Shown here: positions 22,801-37,800 of the stretch, piece after piece
Layout: every line of letters begins with the position of its first letter
Numbering within the stretch: the stretch's first letter is position 1
Origin: Cervus elaphus
Lineage: Eukaryota; Chordata; Mammalia; Artiodactyla; Cervidae
DNA: 64,000 bases
Assembly: GCF_910594005.1 (NCBI RefSeq)
Contig: NC_057831.1
Span: forward strand, 45,032,001 to 45,096,000
Reading direction: 5' to 3'
Program-made: the position numbers and the translations under genes
Notes under the pieces: generated by a model
What the model was told of the DNA's origin: nothing
Seen by the model: the letters and a program-made list of their open reading frames with translations, nothing else
Database searches by the model: none

Positions 22801-25800
22801 TACATGGCAGAGGTGTCTAGTCTGATAGATAAGCTTATAATGTCCACTGAAACAAGAAAAAGAAATTTAATTGAAAATCTATTCCAACCCATCTCTATAT
22901 CTGCAAAAGAAGAGAAAAAAGTAGTTTAAATCTTTTTAAACATTCTCATAAATAAAATATTTTGGAATTTTAAAAGTTTCTTTGCAAATCAAGTATTATG
23001 GAAAATAATCATTCTAACAGCTTTTGAATATAATAAATGTACCCCAAATTAGCTGGCGATAGGTGTTTTAGTTAGTTGACTGTTTGAGCCAGGCCCAGCT
23101 AGAAGGTTCTGTTGCTCTGGGCTAGGTTCAGCTATTCTGGCTGGTCTTGGTCGTATAGCAGTGGTCAGCTGGCTGGTCCAAGTATCTCTTAGCCATGCTG
23201 GCTATCTGAACTTTACACTCCCCATTTCCCAACAGGCTAGATCAGGCTTGTTGGGTAAGTGGTATGACAGCGGGAATGTCAGGAGTGCAAGTGGAAGCTT
23301 GCAAAGCCTTCTGGAGCCTTGGACTCATTGACACTTGGGCTGCTTTGTCACACTGAGACACATGGCCAGCCCAAATCGACAGACTGGAGAAACTGACTAT
23401 CCATCCGGATAGAGGAGCTACAGAGAACTGTGACCTTCAGTCTGCCACAGTCACTGATGTACTTCATGTCAAAGATTTCTGGAGACCGGTATCTTTTTAA
23501 AAGGATACTGTTTGAAGATTGAATAGTTAACCAGTCAGCATTTTGACAGTTAATGTACATAGAACACATCGTATATGTAATAAGTTGAAAAATAATCTAT
23601 TTTACCAGATAAAAACTTAATTTGAGAATGTTTGATCGTTAAATGATTATCAAGTGTTAGCCGTGGTCTCTTCTTTCTCAGGCTTAACTGAGTTAAAAGT
23701 GGTTTACAGTAAATCCTGGATTTCTTTGAGATAATTGGCAGTAAGAAGCATGTGTTATCTAGTTAGCATATTGACTTAAGTATTTTTTGCTACTTTAATA
23801 TTTTTTCTTTTTGCTAATAGTATATAAATTTGTCACTGACATGTATGTGTGAAGCCTGGGAAGAAATACTGATGCAGATGGATTCTCGTCTTACCAAGTT
23901 TGTGCAGGTAATGTAACTGGAGTTTCCCATGGAAGGTGTTAAAGGGTGTATGATGTCCTTACTCAGTTCATGAGGGACATGAGAAAAATCGGTCTGATTT
24001 GTTCAAGGCTCATATCATTATTTCTTTGAGATGGCTTGACCTAACCTCAAACTCTTGTCTCAGAGAGAGATATGCCAGTCCTTCCTATTGGAAAAACTTA
24101 GGTGGGGACAGGATTGTGAAGTGGAGCTGATAGGATGTGGGGATTAAGGGTAGGTGTTGGAAGAGCTGACTGACTGTTTTCTTATAACTGCTGTTCAGAT
24201 AATCAGTTTAAATATGGATTTGAAAGAAGGTTAAAGGTAAGAAAGGGAGTCATGTTTCTGTAATTTTGAATAAATAATGCTTATATAAAAAACACCTATC
24301 ATGAGTTTATCCATCTTTCTCTAGGAAAAGAACACAACCACATCAGTGCAAGATGAATTCATGGACTTGTTGTTGTGGGGGAAAGCAAGGTAATAAACTT
24401 ACATTAGATACTCTTGCTTTACCTTCTCTTTTTAAAGTAATTTATTTCAAAAGCAATTCATATTCACTGTAAAAAAAAAATAGAAAATTCTGATGCACAA
24501 AAAACAAAGAATAGTATGTATCTTTCTAGGCTTTTTTATTCACGTATTTATTTTCTATGTAAATGTAATCATTTTATGTGTATGTACCATGTCTACATAT
24601 ATCTGTACTTTTAAAATGTATAAACAATTAAAAATTTTTATGTAGCTAAATCACTCTTTTCCTTTATTGTATTTGCCTCAGCATTATTTTTAGAAAGATC
24701 TTTCCCATATTAAGCAATCAAAGATCTTTATTTTCATCCAGAGATTTTTTTTGTGGTTTATGATTTTATTCCATTTACATGTTCCAGATATGATTTATTT
24801 GGTTGTATGCTATGAAAGACACAGCAACTTATTTTTTTCTAAGTGTTTAGATAATTGCCCAGTGTAACTTATTGAGTAGCACGTGTTCTTACCGATGTGA
24901 AATACCATTTTAGTGTATAGCACATTCTCATGTCTATTTCAGTCTGTTTGTGGACTTTAATGTTTCCTGTTTTTGTCTGTTTTTCTGAGTACAACAAAGT
25001 CTTAATTTTTGTTGGGCTATTTCTTTTTATTTGTTTAAAATCTTTGTTTAAATTTGTACTTTGAAATTGTTTTAAGTGATGCATTCAGATTTTAAATAGA
25101 GAAGACTAAAAATACTTTCTTTTTCATTCTAGTGCTGAACTTCAGACCCTCTTAATGAATCAGTTAACAGTAAAGGTGTGGTTATCTTTGTACTTTAATG
25201 GCTATGAACATAGTCTTATTTTTTTTTAGAATGGCATATAGTATCTTACTTGTATGTTAAATGTTGTATTTTTTCCTCTTAATCAGGGCTTAAAGAAGCT
25301 TGGCCAGTCTATAGAGTCATCATATTCCAGTATACAAAAGTTGGTTATAAGTCACTTGCAAAGGTATAAAGATGATGTAGAATCTTTTGGTGTTGCGTCT
25401 GCACATACTTAGCATTGGTTTTCTTTCTCCAGCCTTCTTTTAATTTTCTGGCATTCTCTGTTTGAGCTTCTTCTAGCTGAAATTTTTGCCTTAGTATTTG
25501 AGGGGAATCTTGGAGTGCCCAAGATTTAAAGAATCGATGATAGTGACTCTGCTCTGTGAAATAACTTTCCAACATCTTTTCACCACCCTAGGCCCTGTCT
25601 GGGCTTTTTTCTCACCCAGACAGCCATGAGTTATGTCTTGAATAGGGCATATACCCTTTTTTGAGCGGTGAAATTAAGTATGTTTGTATATCATTTTATA
25701 TGTTATGTAAAAGCATGTTGCACATTTTTGCATTTAAGTCCTTGGCAAGGTGTTGGTTGTGATTATCCTCATTTTACATAAGAAGAAACTGAAGTTCAGA

Positions 25801-28800
25801 AAGGGCGTATGGCTGCCCCAAAGTTATTACGTGTCAGAGCCAAGACTGTTCCAGATCCTCAAGTCTCATGCCATTTCTAAACACCACTGCCTCCGTGAGG
25901 CAGCTTGCAGGCTGATGTGCAGTGTTTGACTTAGATTTTGATAGATTTCTTTGTGCTGAGACCCCTGGCCCTTACCTCCCTCTCTGAGCTCTGTGGGGCT
26001 GTCTGGCCTGGCCTCCTCCAGTCCACACTGTGTCCCTCAGATGTGCTCTCCACAGTGGATCTGATCATGTTACTCTTATTAAAAGCTTCCAGTGCCTTCC
26101 CATTTCTTCGGACTCGTGTCTTTGGTGACCTTCTCAAACTTGACACTTTTTTCTCCTACCTGGGGCTTTTGTGTGTCTCTTCTGCTTTTTGAAACACTCC
26201 CACTCTGTTCTTCACTTGCCTTTTCCAGCTCTCAGCTCAGATGTTCAGAGAACCCTTCTCTAATTCCCAGACTAGTTCCAGTTCTTCTGTTTCTCCTGTA
26301 CCTGCTGTGTTTTCCTCTAAGGCCTTTATGTAGTTGAAATGGTATACTGTCTGATTATGTGGTTATGACTGTCTCCCCCATTAGACTATCAGTGTTAAAA
26401 GGACCCTTTCGTTTTGTTTACCATGAGGTCCCCATAGTGCCTGACCTGAAGTTGGAGCTTAATAAATACTTGCTCAGTGTTAAATACATAGCTGTTAGGT
26501 GAACAAGATGACCATATGACTACCTTAACAGTGCCAGGACCAACTGTGGAGCATAATTTGATCTTATAAAGTTTAATCCTGTGGCCAGTTCATCTCACTA
26601 GTCATGACAACCAAATGATTCTGCTGCGGTTTTTTGAAATAACTTTGAGAGCTGATAGTCTCTCATAGAAAGAAAATTAAAGTTACTTTCAGTTTTTATT
26701 TTTGAAAACTTAGCAATAGTCAAGCAAGATAGTAGGTGCCTGCCACCCTGATGATGGTGATGATACTGATTTATTTCTGCTCTGTTTTTGATAGTGGCTC
26801 AGAGTCTTTATTATACCATTTGAGTGAACTGAAAGGAATGGCTTCATGGAAGCAAAAATATGAACCTCTTGGACTAGATGCTGCAGGAATTGAAGGTGGT
26901 AATTTAATTTCTCAATAGAATGCTTTAAACTCACTTTACTTATTGAACAAATGATATTTACTTATTTACTTCTTTTCAGATGCTATTACTGCAGTAGGTT
27001 CTTTCATACTCAAGGCAAATGAACTTCTTCAGTAAGTATTGGGGATACTTGAATATTGAAATCATTGACTTGAGAATATTTCACTTGTTGTAATTGAGAA
27101 CTTAGCAAATTGTTGTCATTTTCTTAAAATGAGATTTTAAGTTCTTATGAAAATTACATGTTTATAGGATTAAAACAAACCAATAGCACAGTGATTTCAA
27201 AAATTCACATGGTATTTTCCTATCTTACCCATCCTCACCTCAGGTCCTCTCTTCAGAGGGAATCCTTTAAACTCTTGTAACTGTTTCTGGTTTTAGTTCT
27301 GTAGGTTACTTCCATATTTCTAAATTGTATGACTGTACTGTGTTTCTTTTATTTATCAGTTTTTAGAAATTATTCCTCTCTTTGTTTCTGTTTGTTTTTC
27401 CTAGACTCTTATTTGCTTTCTTTTTTCCTTGCACTGTCTCTCTCTACCACATTTTTAGGTTTTCTCCCTGTCTCAAGGGTAGTATCACATCCCTGGATTT
27501 CCCCTCTGTCCCTGGTGCCTCCTCTGATAGCCTCCCATCTCACAACACCCCCACCACCACCACCCCGGAATCAATCTGTCCATTGGTTCCAGCTCTTGTG
27601 CCAGCTACCACCCAGGCATTTTCTTCATTGCTTTCATGGGTTAGAGCCTTACTTTCAGGATCTCCTCTGTTTCTTGGTTCATCTAATCACTTTGTGGAAA
27701 ATGTCCTCCAATAACTTAGAAAACAGATGTGTAAGGGTAAGCTTTCTGTGTCCTTTTGTGTCTTTTCTCCTTCCACACTTAATTGACATTTTTGACTGGA
27801 TATAGCTCATGAAGGGAGATTTATTTTCTCCGAGAGCTTTGAAAGCGCTGCTCTGTTATGTCCTGGCCTGTTTGTTGCTGAGGGAAGGTCTGGTGCTTCT
27901 GATTCTCATTCCTTTGTATGCTGTTTTTTTTTTTTTCTTCTCTTGAAAACTTTATTCTTCATCCTTGATACGTTGAAATTTCACAGTAGTATTTTAAATG
28001 TGGGTCTTTCCATTCATTTTACTGATAATAAGAAAATGCTATTTTTAACCTGAATTCTGTTATATTATTATTTTGATAATTTCCTCTTCTCCCCCACTTT
28101 TTAAAACTAGATTTTTGTTCTAGAAATCTAGTTAGTCATATTAGACTTTGTGGATTGACCCTGTATGTCTTTTATTTTTACTCACATTTTTTTAATAGCT
28201 TTGTCTTTAGTGTTTGTTGTGAAATTTTCTTGACTTGATTATCCAGCACTATCATTCATCATATACATTTATTGTGCATTTTTAACTATGTTTTATTTAT
28301 TTATTTTTTTAATTAACTATGTTTTAAACATTATTCTAGATGCTGAGAGTACAGTAGTAAACAAAACTGATAAAAATCTTACCTTCATAGATACTGTATT
28401 CTAACGTGATGAGACAGATAATAAAGAAATGAACAATTGAAATCTATAGCAGGTCAGATAGGCTTCCCTGGTGGCTCAGAGGTTAAAGCGTCTGCCTGCA
28501 ATGCGGGAGACCTGGGTTCGATCCCTGGGTCGGGAAGATCCCCTGGAGAAGGAAACGGCAACCCACTCCAGTATTCTTGCCTGGAGAATTCCATGGACGG
28601 AGGAGCATGGTAGGCTACAGTCCATGGGGTCGCAAAGAGTCAGACATGACTGAGCGACTTCACTCACTCACTCATAGCAGGTCAGATAGTGGTGCATAGT
28701 GGTGGGAAAAGCCATGTGGGGAAGGAGGACTTGGGTATGCGGGGGTAGAGGTGCAGTTTTTTGGTCAGGGTCAGGGAGGAAGGAGTGAGCCTTGCCGATA

Positions 28801-31800
28801 TTTTGGGGCAAAGGGGACAGCAAGTATAAAGGCCTTGAGTTTGGAGCATGCCTGGCATGCTTGAGGGGAACCTCCAGGAGCCACTAAGTTAGTGAACTTA
28901 ACAACAGTGTGAGCGATAGAATGAGTTGAAAGAGGTCATGGAGGATGGGTCAGATTGTGTAGAGCCTGTAGGCCATTGTAAGGACTTTGGCTTTTATGCT
29001 GGACATAATAAAGAGTAACATAATAAGCTCTTAAGGAATTACAGGCTGTGGGGGAACAGGATATGACTTAGGATCTTTTTGATCCCTCTTGTTATTTACT
29101 TAGTGTTGAGAACAGATTATATGAGGGCAAGGACAGAAGCCAAGAGAGAATTGGTGGTCAGAATCTGAAATGGTCAGAACTTGAATATATTTTGAAAGTA
29201 GAAATAAGTGGGTAAGAGACAGTGAAAGATGGGAGAACTAGTAGGGTAAGTTGGTGGTACGACTGTTGGGATGCTGGCAAGTCACTGGAAAGATAGCTGG
29301 TGGTTGTTGGTGAGTAGGATGCTTGAAATTGAGATTTAGAAGGCTCAGGTTGGTAAAGGGGGTCTAGGTTGTGAACTTTGGAATAAGAACCCAGGTGGAA
29401 TGGAGAATGAGGTCATTGACCTGAGCCATGCTGTTGCATGTTTTATTATGGCAGTCCTGTCTTTTAATTACTAAGTGTTTTCTTTTTTGTTTACTCATTT
29501 TTCAAAGCAGTGCTCTTGCTCTGTAGATATGACATTTCATGGCTCTCTGAGGACATTAATTAGATTTTTTAAAAGTCTTTGCTGCTTCCCGAGTTATCTC
29601 CTGTTTATATGTCACCTTGCCGTTTGTTTTGGTCTCCTGTTGCCAGCTTTCTTCAGAAACCTGATGCCCAACTGTTTCCTCATACTTACTCCTGAGGCAG
29701 TTTAAAGTTGCTTGGCATCGCTGGGTGCAGGGTGGGCCGAAGCCAGACGAGTGCCAGAGCCTGTGGGCCTGTGCTGTGCGCCTCTGTTTCCGTTTGTCCC
29801 CCCTTGTCCAGCCCCAGACGTCATCCCGATGTCTTCTGTTGAACTTGATGTTTATAAGGACTGAGTGTCCCTGGGGTTCTGCTGGGTGGATGACTCCTTG
29901 CTGCCCTCTCTCTGAAGTGCCTCGCATGTGGCCACTGCTGGTGCGCTTCACCAGTCACCAGTCTGTCTGCTTTTGACATTTCTGAAACTTAAAAAAACTT
30001 TTTTTTCTATCATCCTCTTTTTGTATGAGTTTATAACACGTCCATCCCTCCCCACTGTCGTTTTAACGGAGTTTAGTATATAGATGTGTGTGCTCAAAAA
30101 ACAGAGCAGGAGGGAAATGACATTCCTTTTCCTGAATGTTGAATAATTTTGTGGTTCTGCATATTTGCAGAGTAAACATAAAATTCTAAGTTTTCTGTGA
30201 TCATGTTTCAATATGAATGAAAGGTTGTTGATTTAACTTCTTGCTCCTTGGAGATAAGTGGAATATAGCATTATTTTAGATTATAATGGAGAAACTGAGA
30301 CAGTGAGAATTTTAACATTAGCCTATAACAGATCAGTGGTTGCCTGGGGTTGGGGTGAACTGAGAAAGACAGGAATCTTTTTTTTTTTTCCCCCATTTTT
30401 GCTGCAAGAGAGTTTTGATCGTGGTGCTTGGTAACGCAAGAGATGTCACAGTTTTTTATGTCACGTGTTATACTGTGTACAGAAAGGTTAATGATACTGA
30501 CCTACTTCTCCAGTAGTTTTATGAGACTTAATGCTTAGAAGGGACTTTGAGATTTAGGGGTAAAAAGGGCACATATTATTTGCTTAGAGTAATTATCTTA
30601 CAGATGTGAGCTTAAAGAGCTTTCAAAAAAGTGATATCCATTTCTATATTCAGAAACAGTTTCATCAAAGTGTAGATGACTTCCACTTATAACACTTAAT
30701 CTTCAGGGTACATTTGTGTAAAGCCCAAGGAAATTCGATTTTTGAGATCTGTTACTGTAAGGATAAAAATATCAACTTCCATAAGTAATGTCTTATTGAT
30801 ACCAGAGGTGATCGTAGTGACATAGTATAAATTTATAATAGTGATTTTCTGTTATGGTTGATATTTTTTCTTCTTACTGATCAGTGATTTTTTTTTTAAA
30901 AAAAACTGAGAATAGTGCTGAAAACAGTTTTTGGGGTTTTTTAAAAATTTCTTTTGGTTCCAAAGTTAGGAAAGGATTTCATACTTTATTGAATGCTCGG
31001 AGAGTCTATTACAGTTTGTGGCAAGGCTGTTATAACCAGTTAGAATCTGAGTTATTTGCTTTATTTTTGAAAAGAATCAGGATTTGCTCTTTTGAAATTT
31101 TATTTTTAGCTATGTGTTTGAGTTGTTAAATCTGTTCTAAAGCTTTAAATGTCATCCAGATACGCTATACTAGAACAGTAAGGATTGTTATATTCCATAG
31201 TAATTGAACATTGATGTATGAACCTCATGTAATAATTTCGTTTCTGATTTATTTTTATCTTTTAGAGTTATAGATAGCAGTATGAAAAACTTCAAAGCAT
31301 TTTTTCGGTGGCTGTATGTGGGTAAGTTAATTGAATGAAGCATTCTTATATTTTTAACACTGTTGAAGAAAAAATGTGGGAATATCAATTTGGAATATTC
31401 AGTTACACTAGTAAAATTTTAAATATGTGTCAATGTAGAGAGAATAATTTTAATGACCCCACTTCTACACTTCACTCAGTTTCAGCAGTTTTCAACACAT
31501 GGCCAATCTTATTTCTTCTTTATACCCTCCCATCCCCACCCCCACAGATAAAACTTCTAACATTGATTGTCTCTATCACTTACTGATAATTGACCTTTTT
31601 TTACTCTGTAATGTCTCCTTAGGTTCAAATACCATTTTTAAATCTCTACTTTGTATTAGGCACTGTTAGGTGTTAGGTTTGGAGTGGAAAGGGGGAGAGA
31701 AAATAAGACAAAGCCTCTGCCTTGAGTAGTTTAACTCTTGTTTTATACTTTGAACTCCTGTCTCTAGATCTGTGCCATTCATTATGGTAGCCACTAGTCA

Positions 31801-34800
31801 GTTATGGCTGTTTAAATTAGTTGAAATTACGTAGAATTGCATATGCAGTTCCTTAGTCATGCTAGCCGCATTTGGAGTGCCCAGGAGCTGCTTGTAGTTA
31901 GTGGCTACCACGTTGGACAGCACAAAACTAGAACTTTGACATTATCACTTCTACTGGGCAGTGACGCCCTAGCTAAATAGATCGCAGACCGCTAGTCCTT
32001 CTCTGTGTCGCCACATCTCTTTGCAGTTGTATGTAGTTAACAGATAGTTACTGACATGACACTAAACGTTTTAATGCTCACCCTACAGGGTGTGCATACT
32101 TCATGTGTGTAGTCCATTCGTACTGCTGTTTTTGTGACCTCTCTTAATGTCTTTGAAATAATTTAGCATCCGTTTCCTTCCAACACATGGAAGATTTAGT
32201 TGTGAATAGAATTTATTCCATAGTTCTTAAAATTCTAAAGAGTAAAATAGAAAGTAAATTACCTGTAATATGCTAATATCCTTTTAAACAAACGCCCAAG
32301 TCTTTTTTTAATTTATTTTTTCCAAATCTTTAATTCTCATGTTTTTAAAACATGACTTTTCATATTTGTAAGCCTAATATAATTGCTTTTAATAAAAAAA
32401 TGAATGCAATCAGTGAATGTTGACATTTAAAATTCTTAGATTTTTCTCAAAACCATACCAACACTAGCCAGAATGGGGAGCCAGAGTGTTTATCAGGCCA
32501 GCCTGTTTAATATCAGAGTTAATTAGAATAAATTGCAATGTTAAAATTAAATGAAACCTTAGAAGTGACTTTCTATTAGAGAAATAGTAGCTTGGTTTTA
32601 CTTATAATTACTGGAGTAATTAGGCAGTTGATATTCTTATTGCATGTCCTAACTGTAATAAGAAGCTGCATTAGAAGGTAAATGAGTTACCACCCAGTCC
32701 TTATTATTAGAACAAAGTGCACTGAATTGACCCCTGGGTCGGGACGAGCCCCTGGAGAAGGACATGGAAACCCACTGCGCTATTCTTGCCTGGGAAATCC
32801 CCTGGGCAGAGGAGCCTGGTGGGCTACAGTCCATGGGGTTGCAAAAGAGTCAGACAGGACTTAGTACTGAACAACAAAACAAACCCTGGATTGGAGAACT
32901 GGAGACCTGACTGTAACTGGATGCTGCCACTCGTTAGCGCTCTAACCCTGGTTTGCTCTTTTGTAAAATGCAGTCTCCATGAAGGCAGGGATTTATTTAT
33001 ACTGCTTTGTTCCCAGTACCTGTATTACGCTCAGTAAGTAATTTTTGAATGGATAAATGAGTGAGTGGAACTAGATTATGGCTGGGTTTTTTTCTTCAGA
33101 TAAATTAGAAGTCTGAATTAATTAAAAACAGTTTCTTAAAATAATCCCTATTTGCAGAATCATGTCTAACATGCTTTTTCCTGGCCAAACATAAGAACCG
33201 TATTCAAACACTATGCAAAACACATGCAATATACTTCTTCACTTAGGTGGATGTAATATGTATAGAAAACACAGTATTGATGAAGACACCCCATAAAAGG
33301 ACAAAAAGTGTCAACCACAAATATTAAAGAAGGTATATAAATACATATATACACACATATAAGTGTGTGTGCTGCTAAGTTGCTTCAGTCGTGTCCAGCT
33401 CTGTGCGACCCTACAGACGGCAGCCCACCAGGCTCTGCCGTCCCCGGGATCCTCCAGGCAAGAACACTGGAATGGGTTGCCATTTCCTTCTCCAATGCAT
33501 GAAAGTGAAAAGTGAAAGGGAAGTCGCTCAGTCGTGTCCGACTCCCAGCGACCCCATGGACTGCAGCCTACCAGGCTCCTCCGTCCATGGGATTTTCCAG
33601 CCAAGAGTACTGGAGTGGGGTGCCATTGCCCTCTCCGATAAGTGTGTTTTAGTTCAGTTCAGTCACTCAGTAGTGTCCGACTCTTTGTGACCCCATGAAT
33701 CGCAGCATGCCAGGCCTCCCTGTCCATCACCAGCTCCCAGAGTTTACTCAAACTCATGCCCTTCGAGTCGGTGATGCCATCCAGCCATCTCATCCTCTGT
33801 CGTCCCCTTCTCCTCCTGACCCCAGTCCCTCCCAGCATCAGGGTCTTTTCCAACAAGTCAACTCTTCGCATGAGGTGGCCAAAGTATTGGAGTTTCAGCT
33901 TCAGCATCAGTCCTTCCAATGAACACCCAGGACTGATCTCCTTTAGGATGGACTGGTTGGATCTCCTTGCAGTCCAAGGGACTCTCAAGAGTCTTCTCCA
34001 ACATCACAGTTCAAAAGCATCAATTTTTCAGTGCTCAGCTTTCTTCACAGTCCAACTCTCACATCCATACATGACCACTGGAAAAACCATAGCCTTGACC
34101 AGACAGATCTGAGTGCAAGCATCTTTATGTGGCAGAAAAGTCCAAGGGGAAGACGCACATCTGTCCGGCATTCTAAGGCTTTTGGAGGAAGGAAAGAATT
34201 GCCCGCACATTTTAAGAGAAGAAACATGACTGAGTTAGGAGGGGTCCTGCACACGGAGTCTCTGCTAAAGGCAGCAGTTCGGTTTGTTTGTCTGGAGTGG
34301 CAATAGGTTGTATTGAAGGAGAAAATGAAAAATGGTTTAAAATGGCTATACCAACCGTTTTGAGCCTAAGAATATAAATCAAATTCTTCACTCTGTAGTT
34401 CTTAGAAGAAAAATAAGTTTTCCTTGGTGACAAGAGCTGTTGAAAATAGAAATTGTAGTCCAGTAAAATACATTTAGACTTGAAATGCATCTGTAATTAA
34501 AATTATGTTTGGAGTTTTCCTTTAAAGATAGTTTTAAACTTTATATTTTCAGCAATGTTGAGAATGACAGAAGACCATGTACTTCCCGAACTGAATAAGG
34601 TAGTATATAATAGTATTTTTCCTATATGTGTTAATATTACCCTGGTTGAGCTCAGCTTTGCTGGTCATCTTAGTAGTCTTATGCAGTTATTGTTAAGAGA
34701 TGTTAGGCTGCAGGCACAAGAGAGATTCTAGTAAGCCCTTTTTAAAATTTCGGTGTTTGGGACTTCCCTGGTGGTCTAGCGGCTAAGACTCTGTGCTCCC

Positions 34801-37800
34801 AATGCAGGGGGCCAGGGTTCAATCCCTGGTCAGGGAACTTGATCCCATATGCTGCAGCTAAGGCCGGGAACAGCCAAATAAATAAATAAAATAAATTAAA
34901 AAAAAAAATTAAAAAAAAAAAATAAAATAAAATTTCGGTGTTTGATATTTTTTATCTCACAGAATACTTTTTTATGGCTAAGCTTATTGTTTTCATGTTT
35001 GTATAAGATTTTATAGTCTGTATAACATAAGGTATTTGGATTCCTTATTTTAACTTCCTAAAATCTTAAATGCATTTTTATTTTCCTTGGAAGTCTAGTA
35101 CGTAGATATTAGTATCTATGTTCATGACTGGTGAGTACCAGTTTCTTTCTGACTGTAATAAGGATTGTGTGACAAGTAGCAATGGAATCTCCTTCTTGGA
35201 ATATCCTACAGAATAGGCTAGAACTACCTTTTGGTTCCTGCAGCTCACTCATCCTCACCCCTCCCCAAACTGTGATTCAGGTAGATTAGGTGGTTTTAAG
35301 CCTGAAAAAATGGGGAGTATTAAAATTAGTCTTAGTGGACCAGATAAGTAAGGGATCACAGCGTTTATATGAAGTAGATCTTTTGTGCTGTGGATGACTG
35401 GCCTTCCAAACCAGGGATGTTCACTTTAGCTGTTTCTCTGCCATCACTCTTAGCTTTACTTTGGGAGATTGAATATGTTAGTTGTTGGCAGAGACCTCAA
35501 TGTGTAATTTTTTGAGGGCTGTAGAACTGGGATAGGGAGAAGGTAGGGTCATTAAACAAAGCAGAGACCAACGCTGAAGCAAGCAATGTTCTCAGGTTGC
35601 AGCCCTTAACTCAGATTGAGGTTATTTATCTGAACAGACCGTCCTCCACTCCCAAAGGAGGGACTCTACACTCAGTCTTAGCATTAGGCTTAGAATAATA
35701 AATAGCCTTAGACCATAAAGAGATCTGTAGCTGTTGGAGTTGCTGATTGGAAAATGGGTTTAAAATATTTAATTACATGCCTCTCCCATTTATTGTTACA
35801 TAATTTTTTATTGAGAAGCTTTTCTTTATCTTGATTTGTTTTCTTTTTGTTCCTTTTGGATTTGATAGATGACTCAGAAAGATATCACATTCGTTGCTGA
35901 ATTTCTTACTGAACATTTCAATGAGGTAGGAAATTGGCATTTCTATAGTGCTTTTTAAACAATAATTACAATAAATCTGGATAATGGTAAGAAGTAATCA
36001 AATTTAATCCAATTTAAGTGACCTTCTAGCAATTATGTATGCTTTTTCAACTATTGAACTAATTAATGGCAATACTTATTTATTAAGTGTAAAGCATATA
36101 AATTGAACTTTCTGTTTGTGTCTTACCATCCACAAAAGAAAAGAGTAACTGCTACTAACAGCTTTCTTAAGAAGTAAAGTTTTTGGTTTAAATCTAAGAT
36201 TTTCTTTTTTCTTTAATGAGTTGACTTAAGAATTAAACTTTATTTATTCTTTCTAGGCTCCAGATCTTTATAATCGAAAAGGAAAATATTTTAACGTTGA
36301 AAAAGTTGGTCAGGTATGGGCTCTGGATTGAATCTAGTTACTAATTTTTTAATTTTTAAAAACTAATTTTAGAGCATTAGCAGTGTTAGTCTTTATTATA
36401 CAAAATTTTCTGAAAGTAGCATAATGCCAAATTATATAGTAGCCCTCTCCTTTTAGTAAAATCATCAAAGAGCAGCTTTAAACTTTTGGAGGGTCTCTGA
36501 ACCCTTTATATTATTGAAAACTCCCAGAGAGCTTTTATGTGGGTTGTGTCTATGAATAGCATATATTGTTAGATATTAGAAATTAAACAAAAAAGAATTA
36601 TTATTCCTTAATTCACTTAAAAAGAACAAACCCTCTTTTCATGATATGTTAATATAAATATTTTTAATGGAAAATAAATATTTAACAGAACAAAATTAAG
36701 AGTGACATTGTTTTATATAGTTGCAAATCTCCTTGATGTATGGCTTAAGAGAAGGCAGCTACATTTGTTCTGTTGTGATGTGTTGTTTGATTCAGAAAGC
36801 CTGGTTTTACACAGGTGTGTAGTTGGAAAGGCAGAAATATTTTAATAGCTTTTTAGAAAATTGTGAATATTCTTTGATACTGCACCACATTCTGACAAAC
36901 AGTAGTATCTTAGGTTAGTTCTAGTGTGGAGTCTAAATTGCAACAGTATACGTTCCATATTATGATTCATTAAAATGTATTCATCTGCTTTTCATTTTGG
37001 AAGGATCTTGTTACTCTGTGCTTAATTTTGTAATATCATGTATTGATCTTTGGTAAAATACTGATTCACTGAATTACAGAGGTCTTCCATAGGCAGATAC
37101 CTTTCTTCATACAGTATCCAAAAGTCAGATTTTGTTAATATCATTACCAATCTCATCAGACAATCTTTAACTACCAGGAGGCTGTCCAGCACACAGTAGC
37201 AGATACGGGTTTTCCAGAATTTTAATTTTTGCTTGAATGTTTAAATTTTGTCACTGACAACAAATACTGTCAGTTATTTTGCTTAAAGTGACAGGATCAC
37301 TTTCTTTAGTTTCAAGAAAATATCTGCCAGATACCCAAGAACGGATAATCATAGTTTTACTGCCAGTCATTCTTTTGAATAAAAATGGAATTCCAGGAGC
37401 AACAAAGACGTGCCTAGCTTGACTCAGGTGCATTTTCATAAATGCTTTTCCTCATGATAACTGTCATGCTTTGGTATGCAGTGAAAGTGCTTTATTTGTA
37501 CTTCCAATTCCCTCTCTCAGAATATTAAAAAGATCTTGTTGAGATTTAATAATAATTTTAATAGCCTTATCAGAGCTTAGTGAAACTGTATGTGGCAGAA
37601 AGGAGTCCAGTGGCTGCTAGCATGGTGTGATTCTTGGGGGCAGTGCCAGCAGTTGTCCCCAGCTGTGCTTTGACCACCAGGGCCGATGTCGTTACAGTGG
37701 AAAAAGCAAATGATGGCTTTATACCATCATAGAAATAGTAATGACCTCATGGGTCTTGGAAAGCATCTAGAAGACTCTCCAAGTGGTGTGGACCACACTT

